From Bacillus pumilus (lineage in GTDB: Bacteria; Bacillota; Bacilli; Bacillales; Bacillaceae), in contig NZ_NKHG01000052.1 in the NCBI RefSeq assembly GCF_002744245.1, positions 1 through 64,000 on the forward strand: a stretch of DNA of 64,000 nt, in the 5' to 3' direction. Both the position numbers and the translations under genes were made by a program. Shown here one piece after another: positions 10,923 to 19,859 of this stretch (positions within the stretch are counted from its first letter, which is position 1; each line of letters begins with the position of its first letter). The notes beneath the pieces were generated by a model. It was given only the letters and a program-made list of their open reading frames with translations, made no database searches and was not told the origin of the DNA.

Positions 10923-10951
10923 ATAGACTTTAATCCTATTATTTCTTACAA
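10923..10951 (+). promoter_or_regulatory. Candidate sigma-A promoter of the fla/che operon
   Basis: TAGACT (10923-10928), 17-bp spacer, TACAAT (10946-10951; 5 of 6). The predicted start is near 10958, leaving a leader of about 65 nt before flgB. The 10782-11016 gap otherwise holds a perfect palindrome TTCTTAAGAA near 10823-10832 and no gene. Confidence 0.4.
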
Positions 10952-11022
10952 TGAACATATGGTTTTACAAATCTCGACATGATTAAATGGAATGAAATAC
11001 ATATGATGGGAGGTATATGGTT

Positions 11023-11412
11023 TTGGATGTATTTTCTGGAACGATAAGTAACCTTGAGAATGCCTTGGGCAGAGCGAATGTTAAGCAAAAAGTCATAAGC
11101 AATAATATCGCCAATATAGACACACCGAACTACAAGGCGAAAAACGTCGCATTTCACGATATGCTAAATGATGCATCAATCAAATTAGATGCTAAAAAAA
11201 CATACCAAGGTCACATTGATTTTTCAAAAACAGGGTCTAATTATTCAGTTGTTTCGAGTAACCGTACTTCTTATCAAGAAAACGGAAATAATGTCGATAT
11301 TGATCAAGAGATGAGTGAACTCGCTAAAAACCAAATTCAGTATAATGCGTTGGTTGAAAGAATGAGCGGAAAGTTCAATTCTCTTAAAACAGTTTTGACA
11401 GGAGGTAAGTGA
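11023..11412 (+). CDS. flgB: Flagellar basal-body rod protein FlgB
   Basis: Proximal rod subunit, first gene of fla/che. About 129 aa. It has the rod/hook family N-terminal signature NNIANIDTPNYKAKNVAF (residues ~29-46) and a C-terminal helix that packs in the rod core. I place the start at TTG 11023, giving an N-terminus MDVFSGTI with the same length as B. subtilis FlgB (MSLFSGTI) and 8-nt spacing from GGGAGGT. ATG 11017, two codons earlier, is only 3 nt from that ribosome site but cannot be excluded. Stop overlaps flgC start by one base. Confidence 0.93.
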   Translation: MDVFSGTISNLENALGRANVKQKVISNNIANIDTPNYKAKNVAFHDMLNDASIKLDAKKTYQGHIDFSKTGSNYSVVSSNRTSYQENGNNVDIDQEMSELAKNQIQYNALVERMSGKFNSLKTVLTGGK

Positions 11413-11864
11413 TGTCGATTTTTTCAGGCGTTAACGCTTCGGCCTCAGCATTAACAGCACAGAGGCTCAGAATGGACGTTGTATCCTCGAACCTTGCAAA
11501 TATGGATACAACAAGAGCTAAACAGGTTGATGGCAACTGGGAGCCTTATAGACGTAAACTCGTCACATTACAGCCGTCAGGTGAATCATTTTCATCTATA
11601 TTGAACTCAAGCATGAATTCGAGCGGCAAATTAGGAAACGGTGTCAAAGTAACGAAAATTACAGAAGACGAAACTCCATTCAACCTTCAGTATGATCCTA
11701 CAAATCCCGATGCCAATGAAAATGGATATGTTCAAACACCAAATGTTGATCCATTAAAGGAAATGGTTGACCTCATCAGCAGTTCAAGGTCATATGAAGC
11801 AAACGTGACGGCACTAAATGCGAATAAAAGCATGCTGATGAAAGCTTTAGAAATAGGAAAGTAA
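11412..11864 (+). CDS. flgC: Flagellar basal-body rod protein FlgC
   Basis: Proximal rod protein, 150 aa. The N-terminal signature SSNLANMDTTRAKQVDG and the C-terminal EMVDLISSSRSYEANVTALN are diagnostic for FlgC. The ATG at 11412 shares its A with the TGA stop of flgB (TGATG arrangement), so the genes are translationally coupled; GGAGGT inside the end of flgB is the ribosome site. A GTG one codon upstream is in frame but less likely. Confidence 0.95.
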   Translation: MSIFSGVNASASALTAQRLRMDVVSSNLANMDTTRAKQVDGNWEPYRRKLVTLQPSGESFSSILNSSMNSSGKLGNGVKVTKITEDETPFNLQYDPTNPDANENGYVQTPNVDPLKEMVDLISSSRSYEANVTALNANKSMLMKALEIGK

Positions 11865-11875
11865 GGTGAAAAGAA

Positions 11876-12193
11876 TTGGTAAACGCAATATCTCCTTTCC
11901 AGCTTCAAACCGCTCAGCAAGCAAGTGAATTGACGAATGCATCGCCACTGCAGGCGGCTGCACCTAAAAGTCAAACGAATTTCTCTGATGTGCTGAAGAA
12001 TTCCATTGAGGCATTAAATCAATCACAGCTGAAATCAGACCAGTATACTAATGCTCTTGCACAAGGAAAAGATGTCAATCTCGATGAAGTCATGATTGCT
12101 TCACAAAAAGCGAGTGTGACACTCACAGCTGCGACGGAGTTTCGAAATAAAGCAGTCGAAGCGTACCAAGAGATTATGAGAATGCAGATGTAG
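11876..12193 (+). CDS. fliE: Flagellar hook-basal body protein FliE
   Basis: Small rod adaptor joining the MS ring to the FlgB rod, 105 aa. It begins MVNAISPFQLQTAQQ at a TTG codon, preceded by AAGGTGA; B. subtilis FliE starts in the same way (MINAISPF). The conserved C-terminal part reads VMIASQKASVTLTAATEFRN followed by AYQEIMRMQ. It lies 11 bp after flgC and 49 bp before fliF, the widest gap at this end of the operon. Confidence 0.95.
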   Translation: MVNAISPFQLQTAQQASELTNASPLQAAAPKSQTNFSDVLKNSIEALNQSQLKSDQYTNALAQGKDVNLDEVMIASQKASVTLTAATEFRNKAVEAYQEIMRMQM

Positions 12194-12242
12194 GAGGTGC
12201 TGGCGGACAAAAAAAGACTGAATGGAATGACCGGGGGTTAAG

Positions 12243-13835
12243 ATGAATCGTACTTTAATGCAATTAAGAACAAAAACAGTTGAGTTTTGGCGAAATCGAT
12301 CAAAATTACAAAAAATACTCATGATTGGCGGCGTTGCTGCCCTAGCAATCATTATTACGGTTGTTAGCATCTTTGCTTCTTCTGAAAAAATGGTTCCGTT
12401 GTTTAGAGATTTGTCTGATGCAGAAGCAGGGCAAATCAAACAGGAACTGGATGGCAAAAACGTTAAATCGGAACTTGCAAATAATGGAACGACTATTTTA
12501 GTTCCGGAAAAGCAAGCAGACTCTTTAAAAGTAACACTCGCATCAGAGGGACTCCCAAAGACAGGAAATATTGATTATTCCTTCTTTGCGAATAATTCCG
12601 GCTTCGGTTTAACAGATAATGAATTTGATGTTCTGAAAGTAGACGCAACTCAGACAGAACTATCTAATCTGATCAACACGATTGATGGGATTAAAGATTC
12701 AAAGGTTATGATTAACCTGCCAAAAGATTCCGTTTTTGTTGGAGAAGAGCAAAGTAATGCATCAGCATCAATTGTGTTGCAAGTTCAGCCTGGCTACACG
12801 CTTAGTCAGCAACAAGTAAAAGGCCTTTATCATCTTATTTCAAAAAGTGTGCCAAATTTAAAAACAGAAAACATTGTCATTATGGACCAAGATTCTAACT
12901 ACTACGACTTAAACAGTAGCTCTGATACGTATGCAAGTGGAATGGATGCACAGCAACAGAAAAAAGAGGAAATTGAAAAGAACCTTCAAAGAAAAATTCA
13001 ACAGCTGCTTGGAACCATGATGGGTCAAGATAAGGTCGCCGTATCGGTCACAACGGACATTGATTTTACTGAAGAAAAAAGAAAAGAAGACCTTGTAGAA
13101 CCAGTTGATAAAGAAAACATGCAAGGCATCGCTGTCAGCGCTGAAAAGATTGCTGAAACCTATTCAGGGAATGGTGCAGCAGCTGGAGGCATAGCTGGAA
13201 CAGGCGACGATGATGTGACAAATTATCAAGGTGCCGATGGAGTCAATGGAAGCGGAGATTACGAAAAGAGTGAAGATCGTATCAATTATGAGGTAAACCG
13301 TATCCATAAAGATATCAAAGAAAGTCCTTATAAAGTCAGAGACATTGGCATTCAAGCATTGGTTGAACCACCAACTGCAAATGATGCGAACTCTTTGACA
13401 GCTGAAAGGCAAGATGATATCAAAAAGATTCTTTCAACAATCATTAGCACATCAATTGATAAAGAGTACACAAATGATCAAGCGCTCACTCAAGCTGACT
13501 TAGATAACAAAATCGTTTTATCTGTATCAAAATTAGACGGTAAACAGCAAACTGCAGCAGAAAACCCTTCAAACAATATTCCTATCTGGGTTTATATTGT
13601 AGGCGGTGTGCTATTACTTGCAATTATCGCTCTCATTATTCTTCTTGTGCGTAAGCGCAGAAAAGAAGAGGAAGAAGAGTTTGAGCTTGATGAACGTACA
13701 CCAATTCATGTTCCTGATATCGATACTGAGCCAGAAACAGAAGAAATGGTGAGAAAAAACCAGCTTGAAAAAATGGCAAAAGAAAAACCAGAAGACTTTG
13801 CTAAATTGCTACGCAGCTGGCTGTCCGAGGATTAG
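12243..13835 (+). CDS. fliF: Flagellar MS-ring protein FliF
   Basis: Forms the membrane-embedded MS ring on which rod, switch and export gate assemble. It is 530 aa, near the usual Bacillus length. A first membrane segment lies at ~27-46 and a second at ~445-466 (IPIWVYIVGGVLLLAIIAL), bracketing the large extracytoplasmic ring-building domains with the YscJ-like region (TELSNLINTIDGIKDSKVMI). The cytoplasmic C-terminal tail ending in FAKLLRSWLSED is the FliG-binding segment. fliG follows after 11 bp. Confidence 0.96.
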   Translation: MNRTLMQLRTKTVEFWRNRSKLQKILMIGGVAALAIIITVVSIFASSEKMVPLFRDLSDAEAGQIKQELDGKNVKSELANNGTTILVPEKQADSLKVTLASEGLPKTGNIDYSFFANNSGFGLTDNEFDVLKVDATQTELSNLINTIDGIKDSKVMINLPKDSVFVGEEQSNASASIVLQVQPGYTLSQQQVKGLYHLISKSVPNLKTENIVIMDQDSNYYDLNSSSDTYASGMDAQQQKKEEIEKNLQRKIQQLLGTMMGQDKVAVSVTTDIDFTEEKRKEDLVEPVDKENMQGIAVSAEKIAETYSGNGAAAGGIAGTGDDDVTNYQGADGVNGSGDYEKSEDRINYEVNRIHKDIKESPYKVRDIGIQALVEPPTANDANSLTAERQDDIKKILSTIISTSIDKEYTNDQALTQADLDNKIVLSVSKLDGKQQTAAENPSNNIPIWVYIVGGVLLLAIIALIILLVRKRRKEEEEEFELDERTPIHVPDIDTEPETEEMVRKNQLEKMAKEKPEDFAKLLRSWLSED

Positions 13836-13846
13836 GAGGAATACAC

Positions 13847-14863
13847 ATGTCGAGAAAAGATCCAAATCGACTAACAGGCAGACAAAAAGCAGCAATCCTA
13901 ATGATTTCCTTAGGGCTAGACGTGTCAGCATCTGTATACAAACATCTGTCTGAAGACGAAATAGAAAAATTAACATTAGAAATTTCCAATGTAAGAAGTG
14001 TAGATACTGCTAAAAAAGATGAAATCATCGAAGAGTTTCACAGTATTGCCATTGCGCAGGACTACATATCACAAGGCGGTCTTATGTACGCAAGACAAGT
14101 GCTTGAAAAAGCGCTCGGTGAGGACAAAGCGGATAGCATCTTAAACCGATTGACATCCTCTCTGCAAGTAAAACCATTTGATTTTGCAAGAAAAGCTGAT
14201 CCTGAGCAAATTTTGAACTTTATCCAGCATGAGCATCCACAAACCATTGCGCTCATTCTTTCCTACTTAGATCCAGTACAGGCTGGTCAAATCTTATCTG
14301 AGTTAGGTGAGGAAGTCCAAACAGAGGTTGCAAGACGAATTGCTTTAATGGACCGCACATCTCCAGAGATCATCAATGAGGTGGAGCGCATTCTTGAACA
14401 AAAGCTTTCTTCAACCTTTACGCAAGACTATACCCAAACGGGCGGGGTCGAAGCGGTGGTGGAAGTGTTAAATGGTGTAGACCGTGCTACGGAGAAGACC
14501 ATTTTAGACACACTTGAAATTCAAGACCCTGAGCTAGCTGATGAAATTAAGAAACGTATGTTTGTCTTTGAGGATATTGTCACTCTTGATAGCAGAGCCA
14601 TTCAGCGCGTGATCAGAGATGTTGAAAATGATGACTTATTGCTCGCTCTCAAAGTGGCTAGCGAAGAGGTCAAAGAAATTGTCTTCCGCAATATGTCTCA
14701 GCGGATGGTCGAAACGTTCAAAGAAGAAATGGAGTTTATGGGACCTGTCCGGCTTAGAGATGTCGAGGAAGCTCAAACCCGTATTGTCAGCATCGTGAGA
14801 CGACTCGAGGAAGCTGGAGAAATCGTCATAGCTCGAGGTGGGGGAGACGATATCATTGTCTAG
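13847..14863 (+). CDS. fliG: Flagellar motor switch protein FliG
   Basis: Switch-complex component contacting FliF and the stator; generates torque. It is 338 aa. N-terminal FliF-binding domain, middle domain with EHPQTIALILSYLDP near residue 125, and a C-terminal torque domain carrying the charged helix DLLLALKVASEEVKEIVFRN followed by MSQR. AGGAGG precedes the ATG. Its 3' end overlaps fliH. Confidence 0.97.
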   Translation: MSRKDPNRLTGRQKAAILMISLGLDVSASVYKHLSEDEIEKLTLEISNVRSVDTAKKDEIIEEFHSIAIAQDYISQGGLMYARQVLEKALGEDKADSILNRLTSSLQVKPFDFARKADPEQILNFIQHEHPQTIALILSYLDPVQAGQILSELGEEVQTEVARRIALMDRTSPEIINEVERILEQKLSSTFTQDYTQTGGVEAVVEVLNGVDRATEKTILDTLEIQDPELADEIKKRMFVFEDIVTLDSRAIQRVIRDVENDDLLLALKVASEEVKEIVFRNMSQRMVETFKEEMEFMGPVRLRDVEEAQTRIVSIVRRLEEAGEIVIARGGGDDIIV

Positions 14864-15620
14864 GATTATCAAACATGAAACATCTGTTATTCCTGAACAA
14901 GGTCGGCAAACAATTCCTTTGCAGCAAGTAGAGTTCAAAAAAGATCATCACGAGGAAGAGCTGTTCAATGAAACAGAAGCATCACAGCTTATACTAAGTG
15001 ATGCAGAAGATCAAGCAAGCCGTATTTTAGAACAAGCAAACAGTGAGTTAGAACAAACAATGGCTGAAATCAATCAGCGACGAGCCGGTTTTGAAGAAGA
15101 AAGAACCCAGCTCATTGAAGAAGCGAAACAAACAGGCTATCAAGCAGGCTTCCAAAAGGGTGAAGCAGATGCGAATGTGCAGTACCAAACTATTCTTGAT
15201 CAAGCGAATGAAATTGTCAGCCTTGCGAAGCAGGACTATGAAGCGAAAATTGAAAGCTCCGCTGAAGAGATTGTGGAACTGGCCTTTGAACTTGCCAAAC
15301 GAGTGTGGTATGCAGCTGAGGATACGAAGGATCAATTTTTGGCTCTTGTGAAGCAGGTGATTTCAGAAGTGAAAGAATATGACGATATTTCCATCTATGT
15401 CGACCCTGAACATTACGAGCATGTCATGGAATACAAAGACGAATTGATCAGAATCATTCAAAAGGATACACATCTTGCCATTTATTCGGATGAAAAAGCG
15501 TCAAAAGGTACTTGTTACGTAGAAACAAGCTTTGGAAAAGTGGAAGCGAGTGTTGATACACAAATGAATCAGTTAAAAGAAAAATTATTAGAAGTCATTG
15601 ATTCAGGTGATCACAAATGA
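14856..15620 (+). CDS. fliH: Flagellar export apparatus protein FliH
   Basis: Stalk-like regulator of the FliI ATPase in flagellar type III export. About 254 aa. The N-terminal half is a long coiled coil rich in Glu/Gln (EDQASRILEQANSELEQTM), the C-terminal half a V-type ATPase E-subunit-like domain (EEIVELAFELAKRVWYA). I favour TTG 14856, nine bases after GGAG; GTG 14838 is also in frame but lacks a ribosome site. Either way the gene overlaps the end of fliG in another frame. Confidence 0.9.
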   Translation: MSRIIKHETSVIPEQGRQTIPLQQVEFKKDHHEEELFNETEASQLILSDAEDQASRILEQANSELEQTMAEINQRRAGFEEERTQLIEEAKQTGYQAGFQKGEADANVQYQTILDQANEIVSLAKQDYEAKIESSAEEIVELAFELAKRVWYAAEDTKDQFLALVKQVISEVKEYDDISIYVDPEHYEHVMEYKDELIRIIQKDTHLAIYSDEKASKGTCYVETSFGKVEASVDTQMNQLKEKLLEVIDSGDHK

Positions 15621-16933
15621 ACTTAGATGTGTTAAAAGAAACGATTGAAACTGCCGATCCTTACAAACGATTTGGTAAAGTCAATCAAGTTGTTGGGCTG
15701 ATGATCGAATCCAAGGGGCCAGAGAGCTCTATCGGAGATGTGTGCCTCATTCATAAAAAGGGCAGTAAACATCATCCGATTAAAGCAGAGGTCGTTGGTT
15801 TTAGAGAAGAAAACATTCTGCTCATGCCTTATGTTGAAGCATCTAACATCTCACCAGGCAGTCTTGTTGAAGCGACAGGTGAGTCGTTAAAGGTCAAAGT
15901 AGGGACTGGTTTAATTGGTGAAGTCATTGATGCATTTGGAGACCCGCTGGACGGCAGTATACTTCCAAAAGGACTTGCACCTGTTTCGACAGATCAATCT
16001 CCCCCAAATCCGATGGACAGGCCGCCTATTCGAGAAAAGATAGGCGTTGGTGTCAGAGTGATCGACAGTCTGCTCACAGTTGGCACTGGGCAAAGGATCG
16101 GGATTTTTGCTGGAAGTGGTGTTGGGAAAAGTACCTTAATGGGAATGATTGCAAAACAGACAGAGGCGGACCTAAATGTCATTGCACTTGTTGGAGAGCG
16201 TGGCCGTGAAGTTCGTGAGTTTATCGAAAAGGATTTAGGTGCTGAAGGACTTAAGCGATCGATTGTTGTCGTCGCAACCTCTGATCAGCCCGCACTGACG
16301 AGATTAAAAGCAGCCTATACAGCAACAGCCATTGCCGAATATTTCAGAGACAGAGGCAAAAATGTCATGTTTATGATGGATTCTGTCACGAGGGTCGCCA
16401 TGGCACAAAGAGAAATAGGACTTGCAACTGGCGAACCGCCAACTACAAAAGGATATACACCTTCAGTGTTCGCTATACTGCCAAAATTGCTTGAACGAAC
16501 TGGAACGAATCAGCTTGGTTCCATCACAGCGTTTTACACAGTGCTTGTTGATGGTGACGACATGAATGAGCCGATCGCTGATACAGTCAGGGGGATTCTA
16601 GATGGCCACATTGTACTTGATCGTGCGTTAGCCAACAAAGGACAATTTCCCGCTGTCAATATTCTGAAAAGCATCAGCCGTGTCATGAGTAATATAGCAA
16701 GTCATGATCACAAGGAAGCGGCCAATCGGTTCCGTCAGCTTTTATCCACTTATCAAAACGCTGAAGACCTCATTAACATCGGAGCATATAAAAAAGGCTC
16801 CTCTAAAGATATTGATGAGGCCATGCAAGCTTATCCTCACCTGATTTCATTTTTGAAGCAGGATGTAGAAGAGGCTGTATCTATTGAAGACAGTGTGAGT
16901 TTATTGCTCAGTTTGTTGAATAGAGAGGATTGA
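15617..16933 (+). CDS. fliI: Flagellum-specific export ATPase FliI
   Basis: F1-ATPase beta-like hexameric ATPase that energises flagellar protein export, 438 aa as in B. subtilis. Walker A is FAGSGVGKSTLMG near residue 165; Walker B is VMFMMDSVTRVA near residue 252; GERGREVREFIEKDL is the conserved family segment between them. It overlaps fliH by four bases (ATGA), indicating translational coupling. Works with FliH and FliJ, its neighbours. Confidence 0.97.
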   Translation: MNLDVLKETIETADPYKRFGKVNQVVGLMIESKGPESSIGDVCLIHKKGSKHHPIKAEVVGFREENILLMPYVEASNISPGSLVEATGESLKVKVGTGLIGEVIDAFGDPLDGSILPKGLAPVSTDQSPPNPMDRPPIREKIGVGVRVIDSLLTVGTGQRIGIFAGSGVGKSTLMGMIAKQTEADLNVIALVGERGREVREFIEKDLGAEGLKRSIVVVATSDQPALTRLKAAYTATAIAEYFRDRGKNVMFMMDSVTRVAMAQREIGLATGEPPTTKGYTPSVFAILPKLLERTGTNQLGSITAFYTVLVDGDDMNEPIADTVRGILDGHIVLDRALANKGQFPAVNILKSISRVMSNIASHDHKEAANRFRQLLSTYQNAEDLINIGAYKKGSSKDIDEAMQAYPHLISFLKQDVEEAVSIEDSVSLLLSLLNRED

Positions 16934-16941
16934 CAAATACA

Positions 16942-17385
16942 GTGGGATATCAATACAAATTTCAAAAGCTCTTAGAACTAAAAGAAAGTGAAAAAGACAA
17001 ATCATTCGCAGCGTATCAACAATCCGTATCGGTATTTGAGCAAGCCGCTGAAAAACTCTATGAAAATATGAGTAAAAAAGAGCTGATGGAAAAAAGTAAA
17101 GAAGAAAAGCTGAGAAGTGGGATGAGTGTCCAAGAGATGCGTCATTACCAGCAGTTTGTGACCAACTTAGATAACACCATTCAGCATTATCAGCAACTTG
17201 TGATCATGAAACGTCAGCAAATGAATGAAAAGCAATCTGATTTAACTGAAAAAAATATTGAGTTTAAAAAGTTTGAAAAAATGAAAGAAAAGCAATTTGA
17301 AAAGTTTTCCCTTGAACATAAGGCAATTGAAATGAAAGAAATGGATGATATCTCTATCAACCAATTCATGTTTCAAGGACATTAG
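16942..17385 (+). CDS. fliJ: Flagellar export chaperone FliJ
   Basis: Coiled-coil stalk protein in the centre of the FliI ring that also escorts export substrates. From GTG 16942 it is 147 aa, the B. subtilis length, with the family opening GYQYKFQKLLELKESEK. Nearly the whole chain is predicted helix with heptad-like Glu/Lys/Gln patterns, and it ends EMDDISINQFMFQGH. A TTG at 16930 is in frame but sits directly on the ribosome site GAGAGGA. Confidence 0.92.
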   Translation: MGYQYKFQKLLELKESEKDKSFAAYQQSVSVFEQAAEKLYENMSKKELMEKSKEEKLRSGMSVQEMRHYQQFVTNLDNTIQHYQQLVIMKRQQMNEKQSDLTEKNIEFKKFEKMKEKQFEKFSLEHKAIEMKEMDDISINQFMFQGH

Positions 17386-17397
17386 GAGTCGAGATGA

Positions 17398-18072
17398 ATG
17401 CCTAAGAAGGAAAAAACAAAGGAATCAAGCGGCGGTAAAGTTCAATGGATCTTGTTTATTGTGATCATCCCATTGATTGTGCTTGTGATTGTGACTGGCA
17501 CAATCCTTTATATGGCGGGTTTTGATCTAAAGAAACCGCTCCAAAACCTTCCAGTGATTAGTAACTTGGTTGGTTCAGATGACAGCTCAAAAACGTCATC
17601 TTCACCTTCACATAATGATCAACGTGATGAAGAGCTGAAACAATTGAAAAAGACCATTAAAGAGCAAAAGAATGAACTCGAAATTGCACAAAAAGACTTA
17701 AAAACAAGTGATGAAGAGATTAAAAGACTGAATCAAAAAATCAGTTCACTTGAAAAAACATCTGAGAAAGAAACTGATAATACGTCAGCAAATAGCAGAT
17801 CATCCAACAGTTCATCAAGCAATAATTCAGCGGATACATCCTCTAATCAACAATCAAAAGGGAAGGTTGTCAGCATTTATGAAAGCATGGATGCAGGGAA
17901 ATCTGCCAAGATTTTATCAGAACTAAGTGATAAAGAGGCTTTGAAGATTCTTGAAGAGCTAAGTAAAAATAAGCTGACGGACATTTTAGCAAAACTAACA
18001 CCTCAGAAGGCAGCAACGTTTACAAAAGAGCTTGCCAAAAAAGAAGAAAGTGAAAATGGGGGTGGGCAATAA
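17398..18072 (+). CDS. ylxF: YlxF, MotE-family protein of the fla/che operon
   Basis: 224 aa. A membrane segment (WILFIVIIPLIVLVIVTGTI, ~19-38) is followed by a coiled coil (~80-125), a Ser/Asn-rich linker (~128-150) and a C-terminal domain of the MgtE-N/MotE type with the pattern YESMDAGKSAKILSELSDKEA. Position between fliJ and fliK matches ylxF of B. subtilis. The precise role is not established; related MotE proteins in Gram-negatives chaperone the stator MotB, which suggests a motor-assembly role here. Confidence 0.85.
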   Translation: MPKKEKTKESSGGKVQWILFIVIIPLIVLVIVTGTILYMAGFDLKKPLQNLPVISNLVGSDDSSKTSSSPSHNDQRDEELKQLKKTIKEQKNELEIAQKDLKTSDEEIKRLNQKISSLEKTSEKETDNTSANSRSSNSSSSNNSADTSSNQQSKGKVVSIYESMDAGKSAKILSELSDKEALKILEELSKNKLTDILAKLTPQKAATFTKELAKKEESENGGGQ

Positions 18073-19395
18073 GTGAAGCTATTGGATATTGGGGCCTTAC
18101 AGCAATCTTCTCAAGGTCTCTCGGGATTAAAGGGAGGCGATGCAGCATCTGCTCGCGGTTTGTTTAAACACTTGCTAAGTGGTGCAGGCGTTCAAAGCAA
18201 CCCAGTCAATTCTCAGCCAGCGGGAGACTCTCTATCCATCAATGATGCAATGCAGATCATTGAAAAATGGATGCAATCACCTGAAGAAGGGATTGATGGA
18301 GATCTTCTTGGGGCACTTCAAGCGCTTCAAGGTCAAAAGATAGATGCATCTGATCTAAAGTCACTTGAAGAGTTATTCCGAAAAATGGAATCGACTATTT
18401 ATGGTGATCAAGCTGATAAGCCAGCTTCCCAACATAGTGAACAGCTCATACAAGTCCACTTTTTCTTATATCAATTGCTAAACCAACAACCGCTCAGCTT
18501 TGATGCAAAAATTGTGCAGGATATTCAAGAAAAAGGTGAAGACTTCATCCAGTTTCTGTCGAAAAACGGGGCAGATGAGAAGCTCATTCAGCAAGTGAAA
18601 GAGCAGTTCTTCTCGCAGGGATCAGCGCCAAAGCTGAATGCTATATCTCAAAGTGAGCTAAAACACTTTAATCAGTTAATCGACCATATGATGGCGAATG
18701 CGAAAGGGTCAGATAAAGAGTGGAAAATTTCCCTAGGAGAGTTAAAAGAATTGGTCTCTCCAAGACAAGAGTCTTCCCTCTCATCTTCAGCAAAAGGTGC
18801 TGCATCACTTGAATGGTTTATCAAAAAAGAAGTCGTCAAGGGACAAAGTTTAGCTGCACCTGCTTCTGAAAAAACAATGACCCATACGCTGCTCCCAGGT
18901 CATAAGCAGTTTTTTCAACTGCAATCAGCTGCTCCAATGCAGCAGACGCAAACAACTGATGAAAAACCAGGTACGGTTGATCAGCAAATTCTAAACACTT
19001 GGAAGCAAATGAAGTTTACGCCGTTCGGCAACTCAAGTGGACGCTTTACAGTTCGATTAAATCCAGAAAATCTTGGGTTTATTACCATTCAATTAACGAA
19101 ACAAAACGGTGTGTATGCGAGTAAAATTACAGCCTCGACGCAGGCAGCAAAAGAGCTGTTAGAGCATCATCTGCCACAGCTCAAACAGGCACTTCCGAAT
19201 ATGTCGGTTCAAGTGGACCGTTTCCATATACCACTTCAATCAAATGAACAGCCGTTATTTGGACAGTTTAGTGAAGAAAACAAGCAGCAGCAGTCAAAAG
19301 GACAGAGCTTTCAGCAGCCTGATGAACAGGAAGCGGAATTCCAAGATGTACTGGATGCTCTTGTTGGGTCAGATGAAGAAGAGGAGGAAATCTAA
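18073..19395 (+). CDS. fliK: Flagellar hook-length control protein FliK
   Basis: Molecular ruler that terminates hook growth and switches export to late substrates. It is 440 aa from GTG 18073, which abuts the ylxF stop. The N-terminal two thirds are poorly conserved and Gln/Ser rich, typical of the ruler part. The C-terminal FliK domain is clear: LNPENLGFITIQLTKQNG near residues 335-352, then LLEHHLPQLKQAL. An acidic tail (DEEEEEI) closes it. It overlaps flgD by one base. Confidence 0.93.
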   Translation: MKLLDIGALQQSSQGLSGLKGGDAASARGLFKHLLSGAGVQSNPVNSQPAGDSLSINDAMQIIEKWMQSPEEGIDGDLLGALQALQGQKIDASDLKSLEELFRKMESTIYGDQADKPASQHSEQLIQVHFFLYQLLNQQPLSFDAKIVQDIQEKGEDFIQFLSKNGADEKLIQQVKEQFFSQGSAPKLNAISQSELKHFNQLIDHMMANAKGSDKEWKISLGELKELVSPRQESSLSSSAKGAASLEWFIKKEVVKGQSLAAPASEKTMTHTLLPGHKQFFQLQSAAPMQQTQTTDEKPGTVDQQILNTWKQMKFTPFGNSSGRFTVRLNPENLGFITIQLTKQNGVYASKITASTQAAKELLEHHLPQLKQALPNMSVQVDRFHIPLQSNEQPLFGQFSEENKQQQSKGQSFQQPDEQEAEFQDVLDALVGSDEEEEEI

Positions 19396-19838
19396 TGACA
19401 ACTGTTGATTCTACAGTTAGAACAACCGCACTAACGGACACTTCTTCAAGTGCAGCAAAGAAAACAGACACGCTCGGCCGAGATCAGTTCTTGAAAATAT
19501 TGCTCACGCAGCTCCAAAACCAAGATCCGACAAACCCAATTGATGACCGCGAGTTTGTCACACAGCTTGCAACATTTTCTTCTTTAGAGCAGCAAATGAA
19601 TATGAATGAATCAATCAGCCAGCTGAATAAAGTCATGTCTACATTTGTTGCACACCAAGATCCTTTTACTACGTATGTAGGCTGGATTGGTAAAGAAGTA
19701 GTGGGGAAACAAGATGACAAAGAGATATCGGGCACAGTGAAGTCTGTGAAAAACATTGACAATGAATACTTCCTATATCTAGAAGATGGAACGAAAATCA
19801 GCCCTTGGGACGTTACAACTGTTGGAGAAAAATCGTAA
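19395..19838 (+). CDS. flgD: Flagellar hook cap protein FlgD (YlxG)
   Basis: Hook-assembly scaffold, 147 aa, the short Bacillus form without the C-terminal fibronectin-like and Tudor-like extension of enteric FlgD. The diagnostic N-terminal segment is LGRDQFLKILLTQLQNQDP (residues ~27-45) followed by EFVTQLATFSSLEQ. It sits between fliK and the hook gene, consistent with the role. GAGGAGG precedes the ATG inside the fliK end. Confidence 0.93.
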   Translation: MTTVDSTVRTTALTDTSSSAAKKTDTLGRDQFLKILLTQLQNQDPTNPIDDREFVTQLATFSSLEQQMNMNESISQLNKVMSTFVAHQDPFTTYVGWIGKEVVGKQDDKEISGTVKSVKNIDNEYFLYLEDGTKISPWDVTTVGEKS

Positions 19839-19859
19839 GCAAATCGAGGAGGAAAATAA

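Noticed and set aside
10782-11016. A small gene between codY and flgB
   Set aside because: No frame with a start, ribosome site and reasonable length; the only minus-strand frame overlaps flgB.
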